From UBA11704 sp964491805 (lineage in GTDB: Bacteria > Patescibacteriota > Minisyncoccia > Phycocordibacterales > UBA5272), in NCBI GenBank assembly GCA_964491805.1, contig CAZBGU010000002.1:5263-69262 (forward strand): 64,000 nt of DNA, given 5' to 3'. Under the pieces are notes generated by a model. It was not told the DNA's origin. It searched no databases and saw only the letters and a list, made by a program, of their open reading frames with translations. This document shows positions 40,907 through 50,409 of the stretch, one piece after another. A program made the translations under genes and the position numbers. Within the stretch, counting starts at the first letter, position 1. Each line of letters starts with the position of its first letter.

Positions 40907-41716
40907 ATGAAAAAGTTACTCATTCCAACAATGATTCTCGGTGCTGTTGTTTCTGCGTCATCAGTTTTTGCTGAGCCATATGACGATGTACGTCTGCCTG
41001 CTGCACCAGGTGTCGAATCAGTTTCTGCTGTTTCGGAAAAACCAGAAAAACTATTTACAAATTCGCTTGCACGTATAAAGATGCGTGGCCAACAACTTAT
41101 CAAAGAAAGAATCAACTCTCTTAATACAAATAAGACGGTTATTGAGTCATCAAAGACGTTAACTACTGAACAGAAAGCGACACTTACAGCGCTCATTGCC
41201 TCGAATGTTACAGGCTTAAGTACTTTAAGCGCTCAGATTGCATCATCAACTGACGCGACAAGCACGAAAGCTCTTGTTTCGTCCGTGTTCACTAATTTCA
41301 GAATTTATGGAGTTGTTATTCCTCAAGTTCGTCTAGAAAAGAGAATATTTGATCTTCAGAATCATACAACGAAACTCTCAGATACCTTTTTGAAGGTTCA
41401 GGCGAAGATTGACGAGTATAAAGGGAAGGGGAAAGATACAACAGTTTGGCAAAAGAGTCTCGACGATGCAAAAGTTATGGTTGCTCTCGACATGAATACA
41501 CTTGCTGGACTCTCAACCAAAGTAATGGCTCTTAAGCCTGCTGATTATGGCACATCAAGTAAAATGATCATTGATTCTGTTAACGTTGATATTAAGAGTG
41601 TTGCAAAAGACTTTAACACTATTTCTAAAAATCTTCATAGACCAAAGGTTCTTAAAGATCGAAATAGTACAACTACTCCGACAGTTCACGGAGAAGCTTC
41701 TTCTACACAGCGATAA
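40907..41716 (+). CDS. Exported helical protein of unknown function
   Basis: 269 aa. Signal peptide LIPTMILGAVVSASSVFAEP with a likely cleavage after VFA. The mature part is mostly helical and Lys/Thr/Ser-rich (LTTEQKATLTALIASNVTGL, LEKRIFDLQNHTTKLSDTF). Similar exported coiled proteins occur widely in Parcubacteria, but I cannot name the family. Ends in a strong terminator shared with comF. Confidence 0.7.
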   Translation: MKKLLIPTMILGAVVSASSVFAEPYDDVRLPAAPGVESVSAVSEKPEKLFTNSLARIKMRGQQLIKERINSLNTNKTVIESSKTLTTEQKATLTALIASNVTGLSTLSAQIASSTDATSTKALVSSVFTNFRIYGVVIPQVRLEKRIFDLQNHTTKLSDTFLKVQAKIDEYKGKGKDTTVWQKSLDDAKVMVALDMNTLAGLSTKVMALKPADYGTSSKMIIDSVNVDIKSVAKDFNTISKNLHRPKVLKDRNSTTTPTVHGEASSTQR

Positions 41717-41741
41717 AGGTGGTACAATAAAATAGATATAG

Positions 41742-41777
41742 ACAAAAAGTTGCCAAAAGTTTTGGCAACTTTTTGTA
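41742..41777. terminator. Bidirectional terminator before comF
   Basis: Near-continuous palindrome ACAAAAAGTTGCCAAAA / TTTTGGCAACTTTTTGT around a single G. Confidence 0.85.
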
Positions 41778-41778
41778 A

Positions 41779-42402
41779 CTAGTGGGCAATAGTGAAACAC
41801 TCTACTGAGGAAGCGCCTTTCTCTAATAAAACTTTTCTAGCCTCAAGCAGTGTTGCTCCTGTTGTAGTGACATCATCAACTAGAATGATATTCATCCCAG
41901 ATATGTCACCGGTAACATAGAATACTCCTTGTTGATTCTTGAGACGTTCTGCTCGGGAATGTGTTAGTACTTGCCGTTTTTGTTTTTTTCTTCTTGCGAG
42001 ACTGGTGCAATCAACTGGTATGTTTGCTTGCTTTGATATTGCTCGAGCAATTGCTTCTCCGTGGTTATATCCACGTATATATTTACGTAGCGTGGGCATT
42101 GGAATAGGTATAAGGAGAGGTTTGTTACGGTGCGTTATCGTTATTTCTTGTGACATGCTTTCGACAAGAGGTGCGATCAGGTCTTTTCTGTGGAAATATT
42201 TTATTGCATGTATTATTTTTTTTATAACTGGGTCTTTAAATGAATAGAATGATGTAATTACAGGAGCAGGGGTATTACATGAAGGATCTCTTTCTCTCAG
42301 GCACACTGTACATAGTGCGCCACCTTCTTTTTTACACACATAACAAGTGCTAGGAAAAATAATATTTAGGAATACTGTTGTTATTTTTCGTATCATCCAC
42401 AT
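41779..42402 (-). CDS. comF: ComF-family phosphoribosyltransferase-like competence protein
   Basis: 207 aa. N-terminal zinc finger (CYVCKKEGGALCTVCLRERD), then the PRTase fold with RGYNHGEAIARAISKQ and the PRPP loop IILVDDVTTTGATLLEA. ComF helps imported single-stranded DNA in natural competence. It is divergent from the pilM operon, which fits a DNA-uptake role. Confidence 0.93.
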   Translation of the reverse strand: MWMIRKITTVFLNIIFPSTCYVCKKEGGALCTVCLRERDPSCNTPAPVITSFYSFKDPVIKKIIHAIKYFHRKDLIAPLVESMSQEITITHRNKPLLIPIPMPTLRKYIRGYNHGEAIARAISKQANIPVDCTSLARRKKQKRQVLTHSRAERLKNQQGVFYVTGDISGMNIILVDDVTTTGATLLEARKVLLEKGASSVECFTIAH

Positions 42403-42458
42403 ACTTATTAAGAGTGTATAAAGAAAAACATACGAAAGATAGTATATACTTAGTGTAT

Positions 42459-43526
42459 ATGTTGAACTTTATGAGTAAAGAAGAGGTTGCTCAGGCGATA
42501 GGGCTTGATATTGGAACTTCTTCAGTAAAAGTTGTACAACTTCGCAAAGAAAAGAATCGTATTATTCTTGATACGTATGGTGAGGTTGCTCTTGGTCCAT
42601 ACGCCGGACTTAAGATCGGGCAATCTGCACACTTAGGAGAAGAAAAACTCCTCGAAGCAATTAACGATCTATTCAAAGAAGCAAAAGTGACAGCAAGGAA
42701 TACAGTAATTGCTATTGATTCTTCAGGTGCATATGTTTCTCTTGTGCATGTTCCTAAAGTTTCTGATGAAGAGCTTAGAACGATGATGCCGATTGAGGCA
42801 AGAAAGTATATACCTATACCGCTTACGGATGTTCAGATGGACTGGTGGCATATTCCTCCTACGGTTAAATTTCAAGGAGATGATAAAGCAACAAGTGTAG
42901 TCCTTGCTGCGGTGAATAATTCTACATTATCTGCATACGACAGTTTGGTAAAGAAGCTCGAACTCAAAAGTGTTGAATATGAAATCCATGGCTATAGTCT
43001 TCTTCGAAGCTCTCCACCTCACACACATAAAATGGTTATGTATGTTGATATCGGCGCGCAAAATACAACCCTCTCACTTGTGTATCAGGGTATTGTACTT
43101 GATATGCATGTAATAAGTCGTGGCTCTCAAGATAGTACTATGCAATTATCTCGTGCACTATCGGTCACTATCGACACCGCTGAAGAATCGAAGAGAGTTT
43201 TTGGATATAAGGGAGATGAGTCGAACCCATACCTTAAAGATATACTTGAACTTTCGAGTTATCCACTGTTTGGAGAGATCGCACGTCTATCACTAATGTA
43301 CGAAAGAAAGTATAATCAGACCATAGAGGGAATAATTTTGGCAGGTGGTGGTTCACGTATACCGGGCATGATAACAACATATAGTAAGACAGTTCACATC
43401 GCAGGAAGAATTGTTACACCGTTTGAACAAGTTGTTGTGCCAGAGTTTCTTTCAGAAATGATGGAACGTGTTGGACCTACATATGCAGTTGCACTTGGTT
43501 GCGCACTAAAAAAATTAGTCTCTTAA
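42459..43526 (+). CDS. pilM: Type IV pilus assembly protein PilM
   Basis: 355 aa actin-like ATPase that links the cytoplasmic pilus motor to PilN/O. QAIGLDIGTSSVKVVQLRKE is the phosphate-1 motif; YVDIGAQNTTLSLV and ILAGGGSRIPGMI are the later nucleotide loops. A TATACT box (42445-42450) ends 8 bases before ATG 42459; an ATG at 42471 (MSKEEVAQ) is an alternative. First gene of the pilus operon. Confidence 0.93.
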   Translation: MLNFMSKEEVAQAIGLDIGTSSVKVVQLRKEKNRIILDTYGEVALGPYAGLKIGQSAHLGEEKLLEAINDLFKEAKVTARNTVIAIDSSGAYVSLVHVPKVSDEELRTMMPIEARKYIPIPLTDVQMDWWHIPPTVKFQGDDKATSVVLAAVNNSTLSAYDSLVKKLELKSVEYEIHGYSLLRSSPPHTHKMVMYVDIGAQNTTLSLVYQGIVLDMHVISRGSQDSTMQLSRALSVTIDTAEESKRVFGYKGDESNPYLKDILELSSYPLFGEIARLSLMYERKYNQTIEGIILAGGGSRIPGMITTYSKTVHIAGRIVTPFEQVVVPEFLSEMMERVGPTYAVALGCALKKLVS

Positions 43527-43535
43527 ACCCTTTCT

Positions 43536-44240
43536 ATGGCTTTTTCATTTAATCCAACACAAACTCCAGGATCGCTTCCTCAGTCGGGTGGGCCACAGAT
43601 CAATATCCAGTCCCCTGGTGGTTCTACACAGGATGCTCCACCGTCTATTCCAGACTCGCCGTTTCTTTTTATGAGGAATCGTGATAAGGAAATGACCATC
43701 AATGCGTATCTCCAACTTCTTCTTATGTTGATTGCGGCTCTCTCTGCGGTCACAGCGATTGTTATTTTCGTTTATGCACAGTATCTGTCGATGCAGGCAG
43801 ATAGCAAGAAGGCAGAATTAACTCGTAGAGAGGCGACGTTTAAGTCATATCCATTCGATGACATGAAATCATTGTCTGATCGCTTCATAGCATTAGATAA
43901 AATTCTTAAAGGATATATATCGAGTAGGTCACCGCTCAATTTTCTTGAAAGAGTTGTTGAGAAGCAGGTCTTCTTTAATGATTTTAGTTTTACTAACAAC
44001 GAAAAAGGTGGAATGATCAGTTTTACTATAGTAACAGGAAGCCAGAAGGCGCTCATACAGCAGTTAGACTCTCTTAATCTAAAAAAATATAGTACAGTCG
44101 TCCCAAATCCTAAAATGGACAGCTTTAGCGACACCGGTACTTTTTTCAAAGCAAAAGTTTCTGCACCGGTACTCGTTCAGGGGATTCTCTCTGATGAAGT
44201 TTTGTTGATTCTTGATTCTAGTAGCACTAAACCACAGTAA
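43536..44240 (+). CDS. pilN: PilN-like pilus assembly protein
   Basis: 234 aa. A Pro/Gly/Gln-rich cytoplasmic tail (residues 1-50) precedes one helix (LQLLLMLIAALSAVTAIVIF), then a coiled coil and a ferredoxin-like periplasmic part. The usual N-terminal PilM-binding motif is replaced by a long disordered tail. Identified mainly by position between pilM and pilO and by topology. Confidence 0.75.
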   Translation: MAFSFNPTQTPGSLPQSGGPQINIQSPGGSTQDAPPSIPDSPFLFMRNRDKEMTINAYLQLLLMLIAALSAVTAIVIFVYAQYLSMQADSKKAELTRREATFKSYPFDDMKSLSDRFIALDKILKGYISSRSPLNFLERVVEKQVFFNDFSFTNNEKGGMISFTIVTGSQKALIQQLDSLNLKKYSTVVPNPKMDSFSDTGTFFKAKVSAPVLVQGILSDEVLLILDSSSTKPQ

Positions 44241-44251
44241 CGTAACTAACT

Positions 44252-44833
44252 ATGTCACCAAAACTTCTTAATTTACTCCTCGTCATACTACCTTTCGTTC
44301 TCTATTATGGGTACATTGATCCTATGTATAATGGTACACCTGGGTTGGCGTGGACATTTGAAAATACAATACCAGTTCTTAAGGCAAAAAATGTACAATA
44401 TGAAAACTCGATAGGCCAAATCGATCTAATCCAGAGATCTGCAGACAATCTTAATAAGGATTACAAGGCAATAGATCCAAAAGTTATCGAGAAGCTCAAC
44501 ACCCTTTTGCCTTCCTCTGTTGATCCGATAAAATTGCGGAATGATGTAGTCTCTATTGCAGCTAAGTCAGGGGTTGCGATTACTAATCTTGTGGTCGAGC
44601 TTGATCCTAGAGATCAGAATGTGTATAAAATCAACTTTAATATCAAAGCAAGGTACTCACTTTTTAAGATGTTTATGGCAGATTATGAAAAGAGTACAAG
44701 GATGTTTGTATTGACTGGAATGAGAATTTCCAGAATTGAGGCCTCGGGTGTAAATGATAAAGATGTGCAAAATGATATCTCTGCAGACAAGCTCAATATT
44801 TCAGTTTCATCGAAAGTATATTTTAAGAAATAG
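44252..44833 (+). CDS. pilO: PilO-like pilus assembly protein
   Basis: 193 aa with one N-terminal helix (LLNLLLVILPFVLYYGYIDP), a coiled-coil segment and a periplasmic fold with AKSGVAITNLVVEL, the common PilO strand order. It would dimerise with PilN. Position after pilN supports it. Confidence 0.78.
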   Translation: MSPKLLNLLLVILPFVLYYGYIDPMYNGTPGLAWTFENTIPVLKAKNVQYENSIGQIDLIQRSADNLNKDYKAIDPKVIEKLNTLLPSSVDPIKLRNDVVSIAAKSGVAITNLVVELDPRDQNVYKINFNIKARYSLFKMFMADYEKSTRMFVLTGMRISRIEASGVNDKDVQNDISADKLNISVSSKVYFKK

Positions 44834-44840
44834 TACAAAT

Positions 44841-45185
44841 ATGCAAATTAATCTTTCAAAATTCGTTGGAGTTCTTACGGGGATAACAGCAGTTGGGCTG
44901 CTTGGTTTTTTTGGGTATTTTATGTATCTGCTTTTTTTTGTTGGACCTGAACCTGAGGCAGTTCCTTCTGTTGAAGCAATAAACCCTAGTTCATTTGGTG
45001 ACAAGTTGCAAAAAGCAGCTGTTGCTGCAAAAAATAAAAATATTTACTTAAGTAAGACAGGTAAAATAAATATTTCTTACACCGATCAGCCACTTTTTAA
45101 TTCATTCACTGAAGTCCCAGATCCTGTGCCGCTTACTGACACACGAGGACGAGATGATCCTTTTGTTCCGTATGTTGCTCCTTGA
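44841..45185 (+). CDS. PilP-like small anchored protein
   Basis: 114 aa. The ATG at 44841 gives one helix (GVLTGITAVGLLGFFGYFMY) and an extracytoplasmic Pro-rich tail ending TDTRGRDDPFVPYV, like the end of PilP lipoproteins (GRxDPFxP). No lipobox is present. Its end overlaps the start of pilB by 14 bases. Confidence 0.65.
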   Translation: MQINLSKFVGVLTGITAVGLLGFFGYFMYLLFFVGPEPEAVPSVEAINPSSFGDKLQKAAVAAKNKNIYLSKTGKINISYTDQPLFNSFTEVPDPVPLTDTRGRDDPFVPYVAP

Positions 45186-46932
45186 TCTATTCGTCAGTCA
45201 AAATAAATTAACCGAAATCGAAGCGAAAGAAATCGATGTTGCTATCTCTTCTACAGAAGGGCTTCTTGTTGATGATTTGCTATCAAAAAAAGGTATAACA
45301 AGTGAAGAAATAACGGAGGTTCGTAGTACATTACATGGTTTGCCGATCTATCGACAAGATATTGCGGACGATAAGGAATTAACTAAATATATCAATATTG
45401 TTCAATCAAAGCAGTTTCTTGCAATCCCGCTTGAAGTGAGGGAAGAGGTGCTTCTTGTTGGGGTGGTTGACCCAGAACATGGGAATGTGTTATCGAGTTT
45501 GCAGTTCCTCTTCGGTGCTGATCACTTAGCATATAAGGTGTATCTCATTTCGTATGACGCCTTTAAGAAGCACTTTGGAATTGCATCTGCGAGTGATATT
45601 CCGGATGAGAAGGCTAGTGTTACAGATAAGGTTGATAATGAGGTGCTGGCATACGTTGGTAAGGATGACGAAGATAGACTCGATAAGGAAGAGGATGAAG
45701 ATGAAGGTGAGATAGACCTCGAGAATAACTCTGGAATACTGGATAAAAATCTTGCAAAGCTACCGATACCAGAAATTTTCAGTACGATACTGCGTTATGC
45801 AATTGATAATACTGCCAGTGATATACATATTGAACACGTCGGTTTGAGTGTACGTACACGCGTGCGTCTTGATGGTAGACTTGAACAGATTGCAGCGCTT
45901 CCTATAAAACTGCATCCGATGATTATTGCTCGTGTGAAGATTCTGTGCGGTATGAAGCTTGACGAGAAACGAAAGCCACAAGATGGACGTTTTAGTACAA
46001 AATTCGGAGACCGAAAGATTGATTACCGTGTATCATCATTCCCAGGATATTATGGTGAAAAGATCGTGATCCGTATTCTCGATAGTATAAAAGGTGTAAA
46101 ACTTCTTGATGATCTTGGTTTTTCTGAATTACAGATGAAGCACGTTCGTGGAGCGCTTGGTGCGCCGTACGGCATGGTTCTTATTTCTGGACCTACTGGT
46201 TCTGGAAAGACCACAACGCTATATTCTATGTTGAATGAAATCGACCGTGATCACAAGAACGTTGTATCACTTGAAGACCCTGTAGAATACAATGTCGGTG
46301 GGATGAACCAGTCTCAAGTATTCCCAGATATTGGATACACGTTTGCGTCAGGTCTTAGATCGATTCTTCGTCAGGACCCAGATGTAATCATGGTGGGAGA
46401 AATTCGTGACGGTGAGACTGCACAGCTTGCAATACAAGCAGCCTTAACAGGTCACTTGGTGTTTTCTACAATCCACACCAACACGTCTGTTGGTGTAATC
46501 ACCCGTTTGCTTGATATGGGTATCGAGTCATACCTTATCGCACCTGTGTTAATTGCAGCACTAGGTCAAAGACTATCGCGACAAATTGCTGACGGTTGTG
46601 GTGAAAAAATGGAAATGACACCTTCATTAAGGGAGATGGTTGAGGCACAGTTTGCCGATTTACCTCCACAATATAAAAGCGCATTTAAAACAGATAGACC
46701 TTTTTATGAAGCGAAGCCGTCAACCCAGTATCCAACAGGTATGAAGGGGCGTATGCCTGTTTTTGAAGTGCTAAATATTACTGATGAGATTGAGGAGGCG
46801 ATACTGCGTGGTAAAGGTGAGGAAGAAATACATAGACTTGCTCGGTTGGACGGAATGGTCACAATTAAAGAGGATGCCATGCTTAAATGTATGGACGGTA
46901 AAATACCATTTATTGAACTTGCAGAATTGTAG
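45172..46932 (+). CDS. pilB: Type IV pilus extension ATPase PilB
   Basis: 586 aa. N1/GspE_N region first, an acidic linker near residue 170 (DDEDRLDKEEDEDEGEIDLE), then the ATPase: Walker A SGPTGSGKTTTLYS, Asp/His boxes SLEDPVEYNVGGMNQSQV and VGEIRDGETAQLAIQA, AALTGHLVFSTIHTN. The four-Cys zinc motif found in many PilB proteins is missing. ATG 45154 is an alternative start. It powers pilin polymerisation. Confidence 0.94.
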   Translation: MLLLDLFVSQNKLTEIEAKEIDVAISSTEGLLVDDLLSKKGITSEEITEVRSTLHGLPIYRQDIADDKELTKYINIVQSKQFLAIPLEVREEVLLVGVVDPEHGNVLSSLQFLFGADHLAYKVYLISYDAFKKHFGIASASDIPDEKASVTDKVDNEVLAYVGKDDEDRLDKEEDEDEGEIDLENNSGILDKNLAKLPIPEIFSTILRYAIDNTASDIHIEHVGLSVRTRVRLDGRLEQIAALPIKLHPMIIARVKILCGMKLDEKRKPQDGRFSTKFGDRKIDYRVSSFPGYYGEKIVIRILDSIKGVKLLDDLGFSELQMKHVRGALGAPYGMVLISGPTGSGKTTTLYSMLNEIDRDHKNVVSLEDPVEYNVGGMNQSQVFPDIGYTFASGLRSILRQDPDVIMVGEIRDGETAQLAIQAALTGHLVFSTIHTNTSVGVITRLLDMGIESYLIAPVLIAALGQRLSRQIADGCGEKMEMTPSLREMVEAQFADLPPQYKSAFKTDRPFYEAKPSTQYPTGMKGRMPVFEVLNITDEIEEAILRGKGEEEIHRLARLDGMVTIKEDAMLKCMDGKIPFIELAEL

Positions 46933-47189
46933 TAACAGAGTGCGTGCTATATAAGATTGTAAAATTATTTTTTTAAAATCTATTTTCAGACCAACGGTAC
47001 TATCGATGTTATATATTAGTCGCTTTACGTTTGGTATACGGTATGCGTTTTATGTATCAAGCAGACCTAATACTTTGCGGTTTACTTTTTACACAGCAAT
47101 GGATGTTCCTGTGAGTTATACAATTGTGGTTTATAAGTTCCTTGTTATACTTTCGTTAGCTACACGTTAACGACTGCTAGCTGTCTATT
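46933..47189. other. Intergenic region with the pilT promoter
   Basis: No ORF. TGTTATACT (extended -10, box 47148-47153) lies 36 bases before the pilT ATG, showing that pilT can be transcribed apart from pilM-B and with a short leader. Confidence 0.5.
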
Positions 47190-48248
47190 ATGAACTACGA
47201 AACAGAACTCGATGACCTTGTTATGACACTTGTGAAAGAAGGTGGCTCAGACCTTCATTTTACTGTTGGGCATTTTCCTACACTTCGCGTCAATAGGGAA
47301 CTTATTCCTCTTACAAGAAAAAAAGAGATGACAGGAGAAGACACTCTTGGTTTTCTTCATCAGATGATCGGAGAAAAAGCATTGACAAACTTTGTTGTTA
47401 AGCAGGAGCTTGATTTTTCATACACCCACCGCAAGGAGTACCGTCTTCGAGGTAATGCATCTTTCCAGCGCGGGGTCATATCTGTTGCACTTAGACTTAT
47501 TCCACGAGTTAAATCTATTACAGAGCTCGGTCTTCCAGAACAATTGATCTCTGTTTCTCGAGAAAGACAGGGCTTCTTCTTGGTTGTCGGGTCAGTTGGG
47601 CAAGGTAAATCAACAACTCTCGCAGCTATTGTTGCACAAATTAACAGCGAATCCAGACGTCATGTGCTCACCATTGAGGATCCTGTTGAGTTTCAGTTTG
47701 CACAAGATAAGTCATTGATAGAGCAACGTGAAGTTGGTATTGATACGGGTGATTTTAACAGCGGTCTTGTACATTCATTACGACAGGATGTGGACGTCAT
47801 TATGGTTGGAGAAATGTCAGACCGTCAAACTATGGCGACAGCTGTCACTGCCGCCGAGACAGGACACCTTGTACTATCTACTCTACACAGTAACTCTGCC
47901 GCACAAGCAGTTGATCGTATTATCGATTCATTTCCTGCTGATCAGCAGAATCAGATACGGTTACAGCTTTCTTCAACACTAATTGGTATTCTTTCTCAGC
48001 GGCTACTTCCTTCAAAAGCAGGAGGTCTTGTTCCTGCATTTGAGTTGCTTCTTAACACTGGTGCGGTCGCCAACTTGATTCGAGAAAATCGTACACACGA
48101 ACTCGACACCATCATTGAAACTGGATCAAAAGACGGCATGATTGATCTCGATAGGTACCTAGCGGATCTTGTCCGACGTGATATTGTAGCTGTCGACGTT
48201 GCATATAGCTTTGTAAGAAGGAGGGGGCTTTTTGATAGATTACTTTAA
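47190..48248 (+). CDS. pilT: Type IV pilus retraction ATPase PilT
   Basis: 352 aa. LVKEGGSDLHFTVGHFPTLRV is the PilT start; Walker A is VVGSVGQGKSTTLA, Asp box TIEDPVEFQF, Walker B VIMVGEMSDRQTMATAV and His box TGHLVLSTLHSN. Two positions deviate: the P-loop is GSVGQGKST where most have GPTGSGKST, and GEMSD has Ser where GEMRD is the rule. Retraction would pull bound DNA or host surface toward the cell. Confidence 0.94.
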   Translation: MNYETELDDLVMTLVKEGGSDLHFTVGHFPTLRVNRELIPLTRKKEMTGEDTLGFLHQMIGEKALTNFVVKQELDFSYTHRKEYRLRGNASFQRGVISVALRLIPRVKSITELGLPEQLISVSRERQGFFLVVGSVGQGKSTTLAAIVAQINSESRRHVLTIEDPVEFQFAQDKSLIEQREVGIDTGDFNSGLVHSLRQDVDVIMVGEMSDRQTMATAVTAAETGHLVLSTLHSNSAAQAVDRIIDSFPADQQNQIRLQLSSTLIGILSQRLLPSKAGGLVPAFELLLNTGAVANLIRENRTHELDTIIETGSKDGMIDLDRYLADLVRRDIVAVDVAYSFVRRRGLFDRLL

Positions 48249-48263
48249 TAATTTTATTTTTAT

Positions 48264-49484
48264 ATGATCTTTCACTATACCTGGCTAAATAATAATGGCA
48301 ACAAAGAGGAGGGAGAGTTAGACGCAACGTCTCTTGATAATGCTATTGTTATTTTGCAGAAAAAGGGTATTACAACAATACTTGAGGTTACTGAAAAGGT
48401 CGACAGGCAGAACAATGTACTTGCAGCAACCAGTTCTCTCTTTAAGCAAAAAATTAAGCCAAAAGATATCGTGCTTTTTTCAAGGCAGGTATCAACTCTG
48501 TTTGAAGCAGGTGTTTCTGCTCTTCGTGCATTCAGACTTCTTGCGCAAGAAAACGAAAATAAGACCTTGCAAGAACAGATCATGGGTGTAGCGGATGATA
48601 TTGAGACAGGTATATCACTTTCGGATGCTCTTTCTCGAAAACCAGAACTTTTTTCTAATTTTTATGTCAACATGGTCAAGGCTGGAGAAGAATCCGGAAA
48701 GTTGAATGAGGTGTTCTTGTTCTTAGCGGATTATCTTGATAGAAACTATGAGCTTAATCAGAAGATTAAAAAAGCTCTTACCTACCCAAGTTTTGTTATC
48801 GGCACCTTCATTCTCATTATGGTTGGAATGCTTACCTTTGTGGTTCCTAAAATGGCAAAGATGTTTGCGGAAGAAGGAGCTGTTCTTCCTCTTGTGACGA
48901 GAATTGTGCTTTTTATATCTGATCTCTTTGTTAAGTATGGCCCAATTACATTTCCGATACTCGGCATAGCTTGGTTTTTCTTTTATAGATGGACAAAAAC
49001 AGAAGAGGGTGGTTTTATTGTTGACACGTATATGCTTGAGGTTCCAGTGCTTAAGAATGTTGTTCAGAAAATTTTTTTGCAAAGACTATCTGATAACATG
49101 AACACAATGCTCGCTAACGGTGTTCCTATTGTTAAGTCTATTGATATTACAACCTCTATTCTTGATAATAGAGTTTACAAAAAGTTGATGGCACGAGTTT
49201 CTGAAAAAGTACAGACAGGTAAATCTTTCTCAAAAGCTCTCTACGAGGAACCTCTTGTACCAAACATTCTCGTGCAAATGGTGCATATTGGAGAAGAGAC
49301 TGGTGAGCTTGCGTATATTCTCAAAAATCTAGCATCGTTTTACCGTCGCGAACTAGATACTGCTATCGATAGTATGATCGGTCTTATTGAGCCTGCCATG
49401 ATCGTGAGTCTCGGTATCGGTGTTGGTGTGCTTGTGTCTGCTATTCTCTTACCAATGTACTCACTGTCAGATGCGATCAAGTAA
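48264..49484 (+). CDS. pilC: Type IV pilus inner-membrane platform PilC
   Basis: 406 aa with two GspF domains. The first has FSRQVSTLFEAGVSALRAF, the second FLQRLSDNMNTMLANGVPIV; three helices include ALTYPSFVIGTFILIMVGML and a C-terminal IGLIEPAMIVSLGIGVGVLV. It couples PilB/PilT to the pilus base. A strong terminator follows. Confidence 0.95.
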   Translation: MIFHYTWLNNNGNKEEGELDATSLDNAIVILQKKGITTILEVTEKVDRQNNVLAATSSLFKQKIKPKDIVLFSRQVSTLFEAGVSALRAFRLLAQENENKTLQEQIMGVADDIETGISLSDALSRKPELFSNFYVNMVKAGEESGKLNEVFLFLADYLDRNYELNQKIKKALTYPSFVIGTFILIMVGMLTFVVPKMAKMFAEEGAVLPLVTRIVLFISDLFVKYGPITFPILGIAWFFFYRWTKTEEGGFIVDTYMLEVPVLKNVVQKIFLQRLSDNMNTMLANGVPIVKSIDITTSILDNRVYKKLMARVSEKVQTGKSFSKALYEEPLVPNILVQMVHIGEETGELAYILKNLASFYRRELDTAIDSMIGLIEPAMIVSLGIGVGVLVSAILLPMYSLSDAIK

Positions 49485-49540
49485 GGGGTCGAGATTTAAG
49501 GTTTTAAGGTGATGTAGAGTACTGAAATGTCCGAAACCAC

Positions 49541-49576
49541 AAAATACCAAACCTCTTGGGTTTGGTATTTTATTTT
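49541..49576 (+). terminator. Terminator between pilC and the major pilin
   Basis: Stem AAAATACCAAACC / GGTTTGGTATTTT with a TCTTG loop, then ATTTTG. It separates the pilin from the motor genes and so allows high pilin expression. Confidence 0.88.
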
Positions 49577-49707
49577 GCGGGTGGAGTGGTTCTAATATCT
49601 AATTATCATACACTCTTTAGTTATCCACACTATTTTATCTGTATACTTGTGTATTTAATATGGAAAGGTATATACTTTAGATTATCTACAAAAGATAGAA
49701 AAAAATT

Positions 49708-50388
49708 ATGTCAAACACATTTAAAAAATCAAGTGCAGGTGTACGTGGATTCACTCTTATCGAGCTTCTCGTGGTGATTGCTATTATCGGTTTGCTTTCT
49801 ACTATTATTGCTGCTCCTATCCAGAGCGCTCGTAAGAAGGCTCGTGATGCGAAGAAGATTGCTGAACTCAAGTCAACACAGCTTGCATTTGAACAGTATG
49901 CTGAGTCTAATTCAGCGCAGTATCCTCACACACTTCAGGCACTTTCTCCACAGTTTATGCCACTTTTGCCGACGTTTGCTGCTTCAACTACATCAAATGC
50001 TCGTGATGCTTTCGTTTATACATACTATGATGCTTCTGCAAGTGGTGCAGCAACAACAACGTTTTCTTATCATTTTGGAGTGAAGCTCGAAGTATATGGA
50101 CCAGCACTTGAAACTGACAGAGATTGCTCTGCTGCTACGCTTTCTAATTCGCTATCGGTTCCATTCTGTGCAGTGTATAATGGAGATGCTATGTATGGTG
50201 TCTTTGTTGATACAGGTTCTCAAATTGCAGCAACGTCTTCATTTTCGGTCCTTAATACTGGAGGTACTGATTTTAACATGAGGTGGTACGCTAATCCTCC
50301 TTTTGGTCTATCAAATTATACTGAAGAATCAAGTAGTACCTGTGTTGTCTCAAATGACTGTATCTTCGATGTAACATCACAGCAATAG
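49708..50388 (+). CDS. pilA: Type IV prepilin, probable major pilin
   Basis: 226 aa. The class III signal GFTLIELLVVIAIIGLLSTI with Glu at +5 is textbook, cleaved by PilD before Phe; the following helix has the CPR-typical ARKKARDAKKIAELKSTQLA. Globular domain with Cys residues for disulfide loops near the end (SSTCVVSNDCIFDV). First gene after a terminator, 140 bases of leader, which suggests separate strong expression. Confidence 0.92.
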   Translation: MSNTFKKSSAGVRGFTLIELLVVIAIIGLLSTIIAAPIQSARKKARDAKKIAELKSTQLAFEQYAESNSAQYPHTLQALSPQFMPLLPTFAASTTSNARDAFVYTYYDASASGAATTTFSYHFGVKLEVYGPALETDRDCSAATLSNSLSVPFCAVYNGDAMYGVFVDTGSQIAATSSFSVLNTGGTDFNMRWYANPPFGLSNYTEESSSTCVVSNDCIFDVTSQQ

Positions 50389-50409
50389 TCTAGGTAAGTT
50401 TTCTTAAAT

